Source: Aquimonas sp964586455
Lineage (GTDB): Bacteria > Pseudomonadota > Gammaproteobacteria > Xanthomonadales > Xanthomonadaceae
Direction of reading: 5' to 3'
Assembly (NCBI GenBank): GCA_964586455.1
Contig: CAZPHV010000008.1
Location: 1-64,000 of the forward strand
Length of the DNA: 64,000 nt
Under the pieces are notes generated by a model. The model was not told the DNA's origin and ran no database searches. It saw nothing but the letters and a program-made list of their open reading frames with translations. Shown piece by piece: positions 17,135 through 26,900 of the stretch (position 1 is its first letter; each line of letters begins with the position of its first letter). The translations under genes were made by a program, and so were the position numbers.

Positions 17135-19372
17135 CTACGGCTCGAAGCCGTTGGCGAACACCGCCACGGGTAGCGGCACGGCCAGCCAGACGTCGCGCAG
17201 CTGCTGTTCGGCGAACACGCCCACGGGGCGCGGATCGGAGCCGAAGGCGAGTCGACCGGTGTATCCGCGCTGGGTGGTCTCGGTGTCGCTGATCATCACG
17301 CTGCGCGCGGTGCTGCTGCAGGCTGGATCGCTGCAGGCCCACCAACCGCCGCTGCCTAGGGTTCCGCTGCTGTAGATGGGCAGATCGCCCGGACGCAGCA
17401 GCAGTTGATTGGCGATATCGAAGGGGTTGGGCACGGACACTCGGGTGGCGCTGGAACAGCTGGCGTCCGCGCAGGTGATCAGGCTGCGCGTTCCGGAGAA
17501 TGAGTTTTCCAGCAGCACGGGTCGATTGTCAGCGCGCACGGCGATGCCGCCGCCATTGAAGACCTGCTCGGTGCCGAGGGTACGCACGCTGACGCTGGTG
17601 CACTCCGGATCGTCGCAGCGCGCCACCCGCAGTTCACCCGCGAACGTGCCGGGTGTGGGCTGACGGGTCAGGCCCCAGGTGATCACGGGGCGGCCGTCGC
17701 CGCCGATCGCAAGCCCAAGGCTGGCCAGCGAAGTCGACTGCTGCGCGGGATCCGGCTCATCGACTACCAGTCGCGTCTGTCCGCTGCTGCAGTTGACGTC
17801 CGCGCACGAGAACAGGAAGACCGCGTTGGTGCTGCGGCTCATGTACAGCATCAGCGGCCGTCCATCGGGGCGAATCGCCAACTCCGTGAAATCGCCGGTG
17901 GCATTGCCCGAGCCGCTGACTTCGCGCTGTGTCCCGCTGCTGCAGTCGGTGTCGGCGCAGTCCCAGGCGGCGCTGCCGCCGACGTTGGAGTAGTAGGCGA
18001 ACGGCCGGCCATCCGGACGCACTGCGATCGACGGCCTCGACGCATCGGCATTCGCGCCGCCGGTGTCCCGATAGACCACCGAACTGCACAGCCGGTCCGT
18101 GCATACGCCGATGCGGGGCCGGCGCAGCTTGGTCCAGATCGTCACCGGGCGGCCGTCGGCACGCAGCGCGAGATCAGGCGCGAACGCGGGAATGCCATTG
18201 GCGATGCGGCGGATCAACGCCGTGCAGGCCGTGGTGGTGCACTGGGTCGACCGCAGTTCGCTGAGCACCGCGTCCTGATAGTGGATCAGCGGGCGTCCCG
18301 CGCTGTAGGCCAAGGCAACACTCGTCGGGCCGAAGCCGGGGCCTGCTTCGAGCGTGAGCCGCTGCGGATTGGCGCAGGCCGCGTCATTGCAGACCGTGGC
18401 GAGCATCGGCCCGCCGGCGGGCTGGTGATGACTGACCAGCAGATGGCCGTTGGGCAGGCGCGTCGCCGAGGGCGCGAAGCCGCGCCCCGCGCCGTCCAGC
18501 GTTGACTGCGTGGCTGACGCGCAGTTGCCGTCGTTGCAGCGCAGGCGCTCCAGCGTGCCGGCGGGGACGCCGCGAAACACCAGATCCACGAAGCCGCTGT
18601 CGTCGAGGGTGATAGCGGCGTCCCCTCCGGGCCCGATCGAGAACTGTTGGAAGTTGCCCGTGCCGAAAGGCGCCACGCCGCGGGCAAGGCGCAGTTCACC
18701 GCTGCCGCTGTCGTCGTAGGCGATCCATAGCAGGTTGCTGGCGAAGACCATCGATGGGTTGCGGCCGCGGTCGCCCAGGCCGTCGACGACCACGCTGCTG
18801 CCGCTGTCGCAGGCCGCGTTGGCGCAGCGGTACAGGCGCAGATCGCCGTTCGTGGCGTCGTAGTAGGCCACGTGAGGAAAGCCCGTCACCGGGTCGATCG
18901 CGGTCGCAGTGCCCACGCCGACGTCGTTGACGGTGTCGAGCACGCGCACGGTGGCGAAGTTGCAGGACGCGTCAAAGCAGTCCACGGCTTCCAGATCACC
19001 GCGGGTCGCGTTGTAGAAGGCGGCGAACGGTCGCTGCGCCAGCGCGCTGCGGCGCGCAGCGCTGACGTGGCGCCCGCGATCATCACCACTGGTGAGGCGA
19101 ATCTCCGGCGCACAGCCGTCGCCGCAGGAGCCGGCGAACAGCGACTGTTCGTTGGCGACGTAGTGGAAGCCGGTCCACTGATCCGCGCTGGCGAATCGCG
19201 TCACCGCGAGGTGCTCACCGAAATCGTCCTGCCCGTCGAGCAGGCGGACGGCATAGCCCGGCCCCGGCTGGGACTGTGCCCAGGACATCGCCGGCAGCAT
19301 CAGCATCCAGAGCAGCAGGCTGACGCCGCCACCCGCCAGACACCGCGACGTGTTCTTCGCTTGCGTACGCAT
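17135..19372 (-). CDS. Large secreted Cys-repeat protein with C-terminal FANGFEP tail
   Basis: This 745-aa protein has a clear signal peptide (cleavage after MSWA, near residue 32). The mature chain contains about twelve units of roughly 55-60 residues, each with a beta-rich part (often R.DGRPV..Y) and a Cys-x4-Cys loop such as CFDASC, CANAAC, CNDGNC, CADTDC, CSDPAC. Such regular spacing suggests one or two beta-propellers stapled by small disulfide loops. The chain ends PVAVFANGFEP. Tails of the type FxxGFE recur on secreted proteins of this bacterial group and look like a sorting or secretion signal; this is from memory and not proven. A plausible site is GGGAGTGG upstream of the ATG. Function, perhaps surface binding, is unknown. 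Confidence 0.7.
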   Translation of the reverse strand: MRTQAKNTSRCLAGGGVSLLLWMLMLPAMSWAQSQPGPGYAVRLLDGQDDFGEHLAVTRFASADQWTGFHYVANEQSLFAGSCGDGCAPEIRLTSGDDRGRHVSAARRSALAQRPFAAFYNATRGDLEAVDCFDASCNFATVRVLDTVNDVGVGTATAIDPVTGFPHVAYYDATNGDLRLYRCANAACDSGSSVVVDGLGDRGRNPSMVFASNLLWIAYDDSGSGELRLARGVAPFGTGNFQQFSIGPGGDAAITLDDSGFVDLVFRGVPAGTLERLRCNDGNCASATQSTLDGAGRGFAPSATRLPNGHLLVSHHQPAGGPMLATVCNDAACANPQRLTLEAGPGFGPTSVALAYSAGRPLIHYQDAVLSELRSTQCTTTACTALIRRIANGIPAFAPDLALRADGRPVTIWTKLRRPRIGVCTDRLCSSVVYRDTGGANADASRPSIAVRPDGRPFAYYSNVGGSAAWDCADTDCSSGTQREVSGSGNATGDFTELAIRPDGRPLMLYMSRSTNAVFLFSCADVNCSSGQTRLVVDEPDPAQQSTSLASLGLAIGGDGRPVITWGLTRQPTPGTFAGELRVARCDDPECTSVSVRTLGTEQVFNGGGIAVRADNRPVLLENSFSGTRSLITCADASCSSATRVSVPNPFDIANQLLLRPGDLPIYSSGTLGSGGWWACSDPACSSTARSVMISDTETTQRGYTGRLAFGSDPRPVGVFAEQQLRDVWLAVPLPVAVFANGFEP

Positions 19373-20014
19373 CTGCCAGCCACTCCCGCTTCAGATCGGG
19401 GGCAGAACGCGCTCCCGCTGTTTGGCCTTACGACGAAGCGTCTGCAAACGTATCAGCGCAGAGAGGTAAACGCTTGGACGCGTACGGCCGACACGCCCGC
19501 CCGCGCTTCACCGGAGTGATGATTCAGCACGTTACGCGTGCGACGGGCGCCCTGCCAGATTCGAAGCGCGAAGATCATCGCGTAGGGCACGCCTGTGGCG
19601 CACCGGCTCCGCGAGGACGGGTGCGCGGCACGCGCACCCTGAAGCTGGAGCGGGGCGACCGGCGCTGCGCGCTGCGGCAGCAAGCCCCGATAGGTTCGTA
19701 AGAGCCACTCTGAATCGCATCCATGTTCGACCCTTGATGCAGCGGCCGGGTCCACCTCAGGGGCAACCTTTCGGCGCATCATTGCCGCCGCTTCGCCGCT
19801 TCGCCGCTTCGCCGCTTCGCCGCCTGTTCGGACTCCACCGCATCTGCAGCTATCCCGGGCATTCGCGCGCGCGTCGCCGGTGCGGTCCGGTGGCTCGCCG
19901 TGATCGGGCAGGCCAGCCAAGGCCGCCACGAGGCTTCCTGCAGCACGCTGCTCCAATCCCCCTCGAAGCCCCGTTTCGACCCCTCGACCTTGGCTCACAC
20001 CCAGAAGCGACCGC
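19373..20014. other. Divergent intergenic region with an octamer repeat
   Basis: No gene was recognised in this 640-nt stretch between the secreted repeat protein (minus) and the Crp-type regulator (plus). It holds a tandem octamer array (see 19787-19818). Promoters for both flanking genes are expected here. Confidence 0.4.
19787..19818. repeat. Tandem octamer repeat, GCCGCTTC x4
   Basis: Four perfect head-to-tail copies of GCCGCTTC occupy 19787-19818, followed by a partial copy (GCCGCCTG). The array lies about 200 nt upstream of the Crp/Fnr-type regulator and outside coding sequence. Octamer arrays are prone to slippage. Confidence 0.8.
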
Positions 20015-20818
20015 ATGCCCATCAAGCCCGAACCGCAGCACAACCATCTTCTGGCCGCGCTTTCTCCGGAGGTGCAGGGGCGTCTTTTCCCGCACCTGGA
20101 GCTGGTCAAGCTGCCGCTGCGGGCGCTGTTGTACGAATCGCGGCGACCGATGCGTCATGTGTACTTTCCGACCGACTCCATCGTGTCGCTGCAGTACCTG
20201 ATGGAAAACGGCACCTCGACCGCGATTTCGGTGGTCGGCAACGAGGGCCTGCTTGGCATCACCTTGTTTCTGGGCGGCGAAAGCACGCCGAGCCGCTCGA
20301 TCGTGCAGAGCGCCGGTCACGCCTATCGGCTGCCTCGGGTGCGGGTGAAGGAGGAGTTCAATCGTCACGGCCAGCTGTTGATGCTGATGCTGCGCTACAC
20401 CCAGGCGCTGATCACGCAGGTTTCGCTGACCGCCGTCTGCAACCGCCACCACTCGATCGACCAGCAGCTGTGTCGCTGGCTGCTGCTGTCGATCGATCGG
20501 CTGGAGCACAACCAGCTGACGATGACCCAGGAGTTCATCGCCAACATGCTCGGCGTGCGCCGCGAAGGCGTCACCCACGCAGCCTCCAAGCTGCAGAGCC
20601 TGGGGGTGATCTCCTACTCGCGCGGGCTGATCCGGGTGCTCGATCGGCCCAAGCTCGAGACTCTGAGCTGCGAGTGCTACAACGTGGTCAAGAAGGAAAC
20701 CGACCTGCTGCTGGATTACCTGCCGCAGCGGCAGATCATCAAGGATGTCGAGGCGATCCCCACCGCGACGCTGCCGTCGGTAGAGCCTGTGGCCGAGTCG
20801 GGCGCTGCAGCTGGCTGA
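20015..20818 (+). CDS. Crp/Fnr family transcriptional regulator
   Basis: This is a 267-aa protein. An N-terminal cyclic-nucleotide-binding-like barrel (about 15-130, with VYFPTDSIVSL and EGLLG turns) is joined by a long helix to a C-terminal winged helix (about 165-230). The recognition region reads QEFIANMLGVRREGVTHAA. The barrel lacks the Fnr-type N-terminal cysteine cluster and the Arg/Ser pair typical of cAMP binding in Crp, so its ligand is uncertain. This subtype, common in proteobacteria, usually has cysteine-poor barrels and unknown inducers. It stands alone, convergent with the pxpC operon. Targets could be near by but no operator was identified. Confidence 0.85.
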   Translation: MPIKPEPQHNHLLAALSPEVQGRLFPHLELVKLPLRALLYESRRPMRHVYFPTDSIVSLQYLMENGTSTAISVVGNEGLLGITLFLGGESTPSRSIVQSAGHAYRLPRVRVKEEFNRHGQLLMLMLRYTQALITQVSLTAVCNRHHSIDQQLCRWLLLSIDRLEHNQLTMTQEFIANMLGVRREGVTHAASKLQSLGVISYSRGLIRVLDRPKLETLSCECYNVVKKETDLLLDYLPQRQIIKDVEAIPTATLPSVEPVAESGAAAG

Positions 20819-20878
20819 GCCTTAGCGCAAATTGCGCACTTTTCCCACGCGAACGATGGGTCAGGCCAGGGGGGTCCG

Positions 20879-21853
20879 CTAGTCACCCATCACCTGCTGC
20901 GCCGCCACCCGCAGCTTCTGCAAATGCCGCTCCATCTGCCGCAGCTTGTCGATCGCGGTTTCCTGGCTGCCGGGGATGAAGCGCAGCGGTTCGCCGGGGG
21001 CGAGCTGGGCCAGTCGCGGCAGGTCGGCGCGGGCGACGTGGCCGATGCGCGGGTAGCCACCGATGGTCTGCGCATCCGCCATCAGCAGGATGGGCCCGCC
21101 TTCGGGCGGTAGCTGCAGGGTGCCGGGCGCCACCGGCTCCGAGATCGTCGGTGCGGGTTCCAGCAGTTCCAGCGCGGGGCCTTCGAGGCGCAGGCCCATC
21201 CGGTTCGAGCGCGCCGATAGTCGCCAGGCGGTGTCGTGCAGCAGATCGACGTCGGCGACGCTGTCACGGCCGGGCAGCAGGGTGATCTCGGCCGGCTGAT
21301 CGAGCTCCAGCACGGGCGCGGGGTTGGCCCACCAGCGCGCCATGCGCACGCCGATCTCGGCGCGCGGCCAACTGCGGCCGGCCAGGCTCATGCCGCGCAG
21401 GCGCAGCTGATCGCCTTCCCGCAGCGCGCGTCCGGCCAGCCCTGGAAAACCAGAGCCGGGCAGACAGCCGCGGCCATCGAGCACGCTCGGCACGTCCAGC
21501 CCGCCGGCAAAGGCGAGGTAACCGCGTGCGCCGCGCTGCATGCGGCCGATCTTCAGGGTGGTGCCGGCGCCGAGTCGCAGCGGGCGCCACATCGGCAGGG
21601 CCAGCTCTTCGACCTGCACCTCGAAACGGCCGCCGCACAGCGCGATCACCACATCGTTCTGGAAGCGAAGCGTCGGCCCCGTCAGTGTGAACTCCAGCGC
21701 GGGCGCATCATCGGCGTTGCCGACCAGTGCATTCGCTGCGCGCAGGCTGAAGCGATCCAGCGCCCCGCCCAGCGGTACGCCGATGGCGCGATGGCCGCGG
21801 CGGCCGAGGTCCTGCACCGTGGTCATCAGGCCGGGTGTCAGCACATCGATCAT
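20879..21853 (-). CDS. pxpC: 5-oxoprolinase subunit C (biotin-dependent carboxyltransferase family)
   Basis: This is a 324-aa protein. The N-terminus MIDVLTPGLMTTVQDLGRRG and GVPLGGALDRFSLRAAN are diagnostic of the PxpC/KipA (AHS2) family. The PxpABC complex hydrolyses 5-oxoproline to glutamate with ATP, PxpB and PxpC forming one part and PxpA the other. Its ATG overlaps the stop of pxpB by 4 nt (ATGA). It is the last gene of the four-gene operon 23688-20879; no pxpA (YcsF/LamB family) follows. The last 45 codons recur as a decayed copy at 12371-12505. Confidence 0.9.
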   Translation of the reverse strand: MIDVLTPGLMTTVQDLGRRGHRAIGVPLGGALDRFSLRAANALVGNADDAPALEFTLTGPTLRFQNDVVIALCGGRFEVQVEELALPMWRPLRLGAGTTLKIGRMQRGARGYLAFAGGLDVPSVLDGRGCLPGSGFPGLAGRALREGDQLRLRGMSLAGRSWPRAEIGVRMARWWANPAPVLELDQPAEITLLPGRDSVADVDLLHDTAWRLSARSNRMGLRLEGPALELLEPAPTISEPVAPGTLQLPPEGGPILLMADAQTIGGYPRIGHVARADLPRLAQLAPGEPLRFIPGSQETAIDKLRQMERHLQKLRVAAQQVMGD

Positions 21854-22560
21854 TGCGCGTCCTCGCGTTCAAGCCGCTTGAAGTCAGCCGGTGAGACCGC
21901 AACGAAACGTACCCTGCCGCCGGGCAGCAGCAGGCTGGGCGGGGAGCGGCGGGCGTCGAACAGCACTTCGGGCGTGCGTCCGATCAGGCGCCAGCCGCCC
22001 GGGCTCGCCTGCGGATAGATTCCGGTCTGAGCGCCGCCGATGCCGACCGCGCCTGCGCGCACTTCGGCGCGCGGCGTGGTCAGCCGGGGCATCGCCAGCC
22101 GCGGGTCCATGCCCAGCAGATAGGGAAACCCCGGCAGAAAACCGATCATCGCCACCGTGTACTCGGGGCGGCAGTGCAGGGCGATGGCCTCGGCTTCGCT
22201 CATGCCCGCATTCGCGGCGACGTCGGCGAGGTCGGGGCCATAGTCGCCGCCGTAGCAGACGGGGATTTCGGTCAGCTTGGATACCACTTCGCGGCGTGCG
22301 CCGGGCTCGTGCTCGCGCAAGCGGGTGCGAACCCAGCTGGCGACCGCGTCGAGGTCGGTTTTCAGTGGATCAAAATGCACCGCCAGCGCGCTGTAGGAGG
22401 GCACGAACTCCTGCACGCCCTCGGCCGGCTGCTGGCGCAGCAGGGCCGTGAGCTGCTGCACGGCGAGGCTGAGCGAGGGCTCCAGGCTGTCGCCGAAGCG
22501 CAGCAGCAGGGCCGCTTCGCCCAAGGGTTCGAACTGCGGTTTGAGACGTTTGTCAGCCAT
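21850..22560 (-). CDS. pxpB: 5-oxoprolinase subunit B
   Basis: This 236-aa protein has the AHS1/PxpB (KipI) signatures: PLGEAALLLRFG at the N-terminus, YTVAMIGFLPGFPYL in the middle, then the IPRL-like LAMPRLTTPR and GAVGIGGAQTGIYP segments and SPGGWRLIGRTP near the C-terminus. PxpB pairs with PxpC; together with PxpA they form ATP-dependent 5-oxoprolinase. Its start overlaps the end of the HIT gene by 8 nt and its stop overlaps pxpC by 4 nt, so the subunits are translationally coupled. PxpA is not in this window. Confidence 0.9.
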   Translation of the reverse strand: MADKRLKPQFEPLGEAALLLRFGDSLEPSLSLAVQQLTALLRQQPAEGVQEFVPSYSALAVHFDPLKTDLDAVASWVRTRLREHEPGARREVVSKLTEIPVCYGGDYGPDLADVAANAGMSEAEAIALHCRPEYTVAMIGFLPGFPYLLGMDPRLAMPRLTTPRAEVRAGAVGIGGAQTGIYPQASPGGWRLIGRTPEVLFDARRSPPSLLLPGGRVRFVAVSPADFKRLEREDAQ

Positions 22561-22987
22561 CGACGCAGGCTCTGTGCGTGTCCAAGGCGGTGATCAGGCG
22601 CGCGACCAGACTTCGGGCGGCCTCGGCCGGATACGGCTCTCGCGCGCCGCTGCCCCAGACCGGACCAGGCCACGCGGCATCATCGGTTCGCCGCGCAACC
22701 AGGTGCAGGTGCAGTTGCTCGACGATATTGCCGAGCGCGCCAACGTTGAGCTTGTACGGTGAGGCCACGGCGCTGAGGGCGCGCGCGGCGTGGTTGAGTT
22801 CGATCAGCAGCTCGGCCTGATCGAAGGCGGACAGCTCGAAAAGCTCGCGCAGGCCAGCACGTTTCGGCACCAGCAGCAGCCAGGGGAAGCGCTGGTCGTC
22901 CATCAGCCGCAGGCTGGACAAGCTGAAATCAGCCACAGGCAGGCTGTCGGCTTCAAGCCGCGGGTCGAGCTGGAAGGAAGCACTCAT
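22553..22987 (-). CDS. HIT family protein
   Basis: The reading frame is open far upstream, but MSASFQLDPRL at 22987 is the likely start: it overlaps the dienelactone-hydrolase stop (ATGA). The protein is 144 aa. The C-terminal half carries a HIT-like loop EQLHLHLVARR with a Gln where the first His usually stands, and the core NVGALGN strand. HIT proteins act on nucleoside phosphates or adenylates; this variant group (QLHxH) is common in proteobacteria and its substrate is not established. Being embedded in the pxpBC operon suggests a linked metabolic step or simply shared expression. Confidence 0.8.
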   Translation of the reverse strand: MSASFQLDPRLEADSLPVADFSLSSLRLMDDQRFPWLLLVPKRAGLRELFELSAFDQAELLIELNHAARALSAVASPYKLNVGALGNIVEQLHLHLVARRTDDAAWPGPVWGSGAREPYPAEAARSLVARLITALDTHRACVDG

Positions 22988-23688
22988 GCCAGATGGAGGT
23001 CCAGAAATTCGCGGCTGACTTGCAGGGCGCGTGCCGCAGATGGTGCATGAAAGTCGACGCGCGGCTCGCAGTTGAATCCGTGCCCGGCTTCGAACAGCTC
23101 GATGCGGGCATTCGGTAGTGCCTGGCGATGGGCCGCAACGGCTTCGGCGGGGATCAGCGCATCGTGACGACCGAACAGCAGCAGCAGCGGTGCCTGCGGC
23201 TGCTCGTGCAGGAAGGGCACGGTGCGCCCACCGTAGTAGCTGACCGCGGGCAGGGCCAGCCGCGTGCAGCACAGGAAGGCGATGCTGCCGCCGATGCAGA
23301 AACCCAGCGCGCCGACCTTGAGACCGCGTGCGCGCAGCGCTTCAGCCGCCGCTGCGCAGGCGGCGACGCAGCGATCGAAGCCGACCTCGGCCATCAGCGC
23401 ACGACCACGGGCGACACCGGCCTCGGTGTAGTCGAGTTCGACGTCGGGCTCGACGAAATCCATCAACTGCGGTGCCAGCACCGCAAAGCCGAGCTGCGCC
23501 CACTGCTGCGCCACGCTGCGAATATGCGCATTGACGCCGAAGATCTCCTGGATCAGCACCAGGCCGGCGCGCGGGGTTTCGGCGGGCTCGGCGACAAAGG
23601 CGCGGATCGGGCCGTGGGCTGTGCTGAGTTCGATTGACGACGGCATGGTCTGGGCCGGCCTGGGTGGGTGGTCGACAATGCTCCTCAT
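22984..23688 (-). CDS. Dienelactone hydrolase family protein
   Basis: I choose the ATG at 23688 because AGGAAAG lies 8 nt upstream; an alternative ATG at 23646 would remove 14 residues. The protein is 234 aa. It has the dienelactone-hydrolase pattern: LVLIQEIFGVNAHIRSV near the start and the Cys-Asp-His triad as Cys131 (GFCIGG), Asp176 (GRHDAL) and His203 (AGHGFNC). Family members cleave lactones and similar esters with a cysteine nucleophile. It is the first gene of the four-gene operon, overlapping the HIT gene by 4 nt. The real substrate here is unknown. Confidence 0.85.
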   Translation of the reverse strand: MRSIVDHPPRPAQTMPSSIELSTAHGPIRAFVAEPAETPRAGLVLIQEIFGVNAHIRSVAQQWAQLGFAVLAPQLMDFVEPDVELDYTEAGVARGRALMAEVGFDRCVAACAAAAEALRARGLKVGALGFCIGGSIAFLCCTRLALPAVSYYGGRTVPFLHEQPQAPLLLLFGRHDALIPAEAVAAHRQALPNARIELFEAGHGFNCEPRVDFHAPSAARALQVSREFLDLHLA

Positions 23689-23905
23689 GATCGCCACTTT
23701 CCTGCAAGTCTGGCCAGGTTGATGCGCCGCAAATGCGCCCTGCGTGGCTGATCGGTTCGGCGTCGTACCGGCCACGGCGACGTGCGCCCCTGCCGTTGGG
23801 CAAAGCAGCGCTTCTGCGCAGCCCCTTGCGCCACCACGCGCGTTGAAGAGCCTTTCAGCTCTGCGTGGAAGCGCAAAGGTTCGCGAGGAAACAGGGAGTC
23901 GTCAT

Positions 23906-23956
23906 CCCCGCGAAGGCGGAGATCGAGTGTCGAACTGGGCCCCCGCCTTCGCGGGG
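23906..23956. repeat. Inverted repeat of the CCCCGCGAAGGCGG type
   Basis: CCCCGCGAAGGCGG at 23906-23919 and CCGCCTTCGCGGGG at 23943-23956 are exact 14-bp inverted copies with a 23-nt loop. Sequences like this (CCGCCTTCGCGGGG) are a common dispersed intergenic element. It lies between the stop of the cytochrome gene (minus) and the dienelactone hydrolase operon, and may also act as a terminator for the cytochrome transcript. Confidence 0.7.
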
Positions 23957-23985
23957 GCGATGAACAACGGGAGCGAGAGTGCTGC

Positions 23986-26900
23986 CTAGTGAGCCGATCC
24001 AAGGTCCGTCCCGGCGCGCGCGACCTGCAGCTTCCAGCCGGCGATGCGCGAACCCGGTTCGGTGTTGAGGTGGCTGCTCAGGTAGTAGAGCCGACGAATT
24101 TCCGACTGTTCGGCCGGGCCGGCTTCGGCATCGACGAAGCGCTGCTGGAGGTAGGACGGCGGCAGACTCTGGCTGTACAGCACCGCAGTCGCCTGCTGAA
24201 CTCGCCGCGCCTGCTCGGGCGGCAGCTGGAAGCGATAGGTGAGGCGGTCGCTGCCGGTCAGGCTCGGGTCGGTGTAGTGCGGGTCGTTGGCGGCTTCGCC
24301 CTCGACCTCACTGAGGATCTGGATGAAGGGCGAGGGGTTGGCCCGGAACCATTTGGGATCGAATCCGCGCGGGCGCAGGCGGTTGTCCTTCACTGGATGG
24401 GCGCGGCGCAGAAACGAGGTGGTCAGCATGCCATCGGAATCCTTGATCAGCTCCTGGTAGATCTGCACCTGATCGCCGCGGGTGATCGTCTGGTAGTGCG
24501 GCTGGTAGTCGCGCTGGTCGATGCCCTGTTCGGTCTTCAGCGGTGTGTCGCTCAAGCCATCCAGGATCACGCCGAGCGCATTGCTGCGGCCCGAGGCCCA
24601 CAGGGGTGCGCCCTGTGCATCACTGACCGTGAACTCGATGAACAAGCGGCGGAAGCCGACCCCCGAGGGCAGGAAGTGGCCGGCCTGGTTTCGCACCTCG
24701 ACCTCGGCGCTGACCTCGCCGGTGGCTGGGTCCACGCTCAGCAAATGAATCTGCAGTTCGGCCGTTTCCTGGCTGGCCATCCGCTGCATCGACTCGGCGG
24801 CGGTGATCAGCGCGGGCTGGGTGGTGGTGGCGCCCATGTAGTCGATCTGGCGCACACCCAGCAGCAGCGGAAACTGCTGGAACATCTCGTTCAGGAACAG
24901 ATTGATCCCGTGCAGCGCGTGGCGCGCGTAGCGGTCGCGTGGGGTGAGCTGAAGCTCGGCGTCCGGCAGCCGGTGCGCGGTCGGTGCGAACGCGCTGGAC
25001 TCGATGTTGGCGATGCGCGTACCGGCCAGATCCTGACCCTTGAAGTGGGTGGGCATGTGGCAGTCCTGGCAGCTCTGGAAGGTGTCGCCGCGCGCGAACT
25101 CGCTGTTGGTCCACTCCAGGTGCGTGGTCTGCTCATAGGTCGCGGTGACGGTGCTGCCGTCCGGCGCCTTGATCGGGTAGGGCTGGCCGGCGTTGTCGAA
25201 CACCGGCAGCAGGATGTTGTGGCAGCTGCCGCAGAGGTCGGAGCCCTGGATCTGCGCGCCGAAGGCCGGCGTGATGCCCAACGCGTGCTGCATCGGCTTG
25301 GTGATCACCTCCTTGTAGGGGCCGTAGAGCGTGTCATCCGGGCCGGGCACCCAGTTGCCGGTGAAGCTGGCTTCGCTGCCCAGCGCTTCGCTGCTGACCC
25401 GATGACAGACCGTGCAGGAAATGCCGTCGCGGGCCAGGTTGCCGTACTTCGCGTAGGGCTGCGAATCCTGATACTGACCCAGCATGTGCAGCCGGAAAGG
25501 CTCGCCGAAGGCGATCTGCTTCGGCGGCTCGATCGCGAACAGATCGGTGCAGCGCGCGTCGTCGGAGGCGGTGTCGATGCCGAGCTGGCGCTGGCCCATC
25601 ACACCGTGGCAGTGCAGGCAGGTGGTTTCGATGCACTCGGCGTGCATCGGCAGGCGATTGGTCTCGCTCTGCAGCTGTGCAAAAAACACCGGGTCGCGCC
25701 CGGCCAAACCCATCGGCGACGCCCGCCACTCGGCATAGGGCGAGACGTTCACGTTCTGACCGGTCTGCGGATCCTGGATCAGCATGTGCGGCACGCTGCT
25801 GTTGGACACGGTGGCGTCGTGGCAGCCGATGCATTGGTCCGAGGTCACGAAGGCGCCGGGGCCGCTCGCGGCGGCGGGATGATGGTCGAAGGTCTCGGCG
25901 GGCAGCCGATACGCGAAGGCCTCGCCGAAGCTGTGCGGGCCCAGGTCGCCGAAGTATTCGGCAAAGCCGGGTGCGGGCTGCGCGCGGGCCTGACTGAAGG
26001 CCCAGCCGGGCGCGCTCGATTTGGCCGATGCCGCGGGCGCCAGGTCATCGTCGCTGCCATGCGCGCCGCCCGCGCGGCCCGCGCTCGCGGCCGAGGTCTG
26101 CGCGTCAGCTGCTGGGCTGAATTGCCGGTACTCCAGCCCGGGGCCGAGCACGTTTTCCAGCGCGGAGAAGGTCGACAGCGACTCGGCGGATGCGTGGCAG
26201 TTCATGCAGTACGCGCCGAACAGGTTGTAGGGCGTAACCACGCTGGCCAGATGACCGTCGGCGCCGAACAGATCGCCGGTCGGATACCAGTGCGGATTGC
26301 GCTGCGGCTGCTCCGGCGTCGTGCCAAAGAACGCCGGGTCGGTGACCGCCGAGGCCGTCAGCAGGGGCGGGTTGCCGTCGCCGCTGGCCGTGGGGTTCGC
26401 CCAGTACCAGCCATCGAAACTGGCCTCGGCCGCACGCACCATGACCGTCCACGAACTGGGTTCGACGGTTTCCGGTTTGGCCGTGATGCGCAGGCATTCG
26501 TCGGCCGGATCAATGCCCAGGGGCTCGGCCTGGATCGCGCGCATCTCCTTGATGATGATCGCGCCATCGCGGGGCGGCCGGTCTGCGGGGCGACCCTCGC
26601 ACATCCAGCGCACCACGGCCGGCGAGTACCAGACCCGAACCGCGGGGTGCACGCCATAGCTCTGGCCCTGATCGATGCCGCCGACCATCGGCCCGGTCAG
26701 ACGCCAGCCCTGGTCGGCAACCCAGCCTGCGGCTTCGTCGCGGTAGCCGCGCGCACGCAGGAAGCCGCGCAGCGCGATGTCGTAGCGATTCTTGGCGTCG
26801 AGGTCGCTGAGCGGCGCGGGCGTGCCGAGCGCCGCGGTATCGGACTCCGACGGCAGCGGGTGCCGCGCCGTGTAGTCATCGCACCAGGCCTGGGTCTGCT

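Noticed and set aside
19453..20109. Minus-strand frame across the octamer repeat
   Set aside because: The translation is Arg/Ala-rich shadow sequence crossing the start of the Crp-type regulator.
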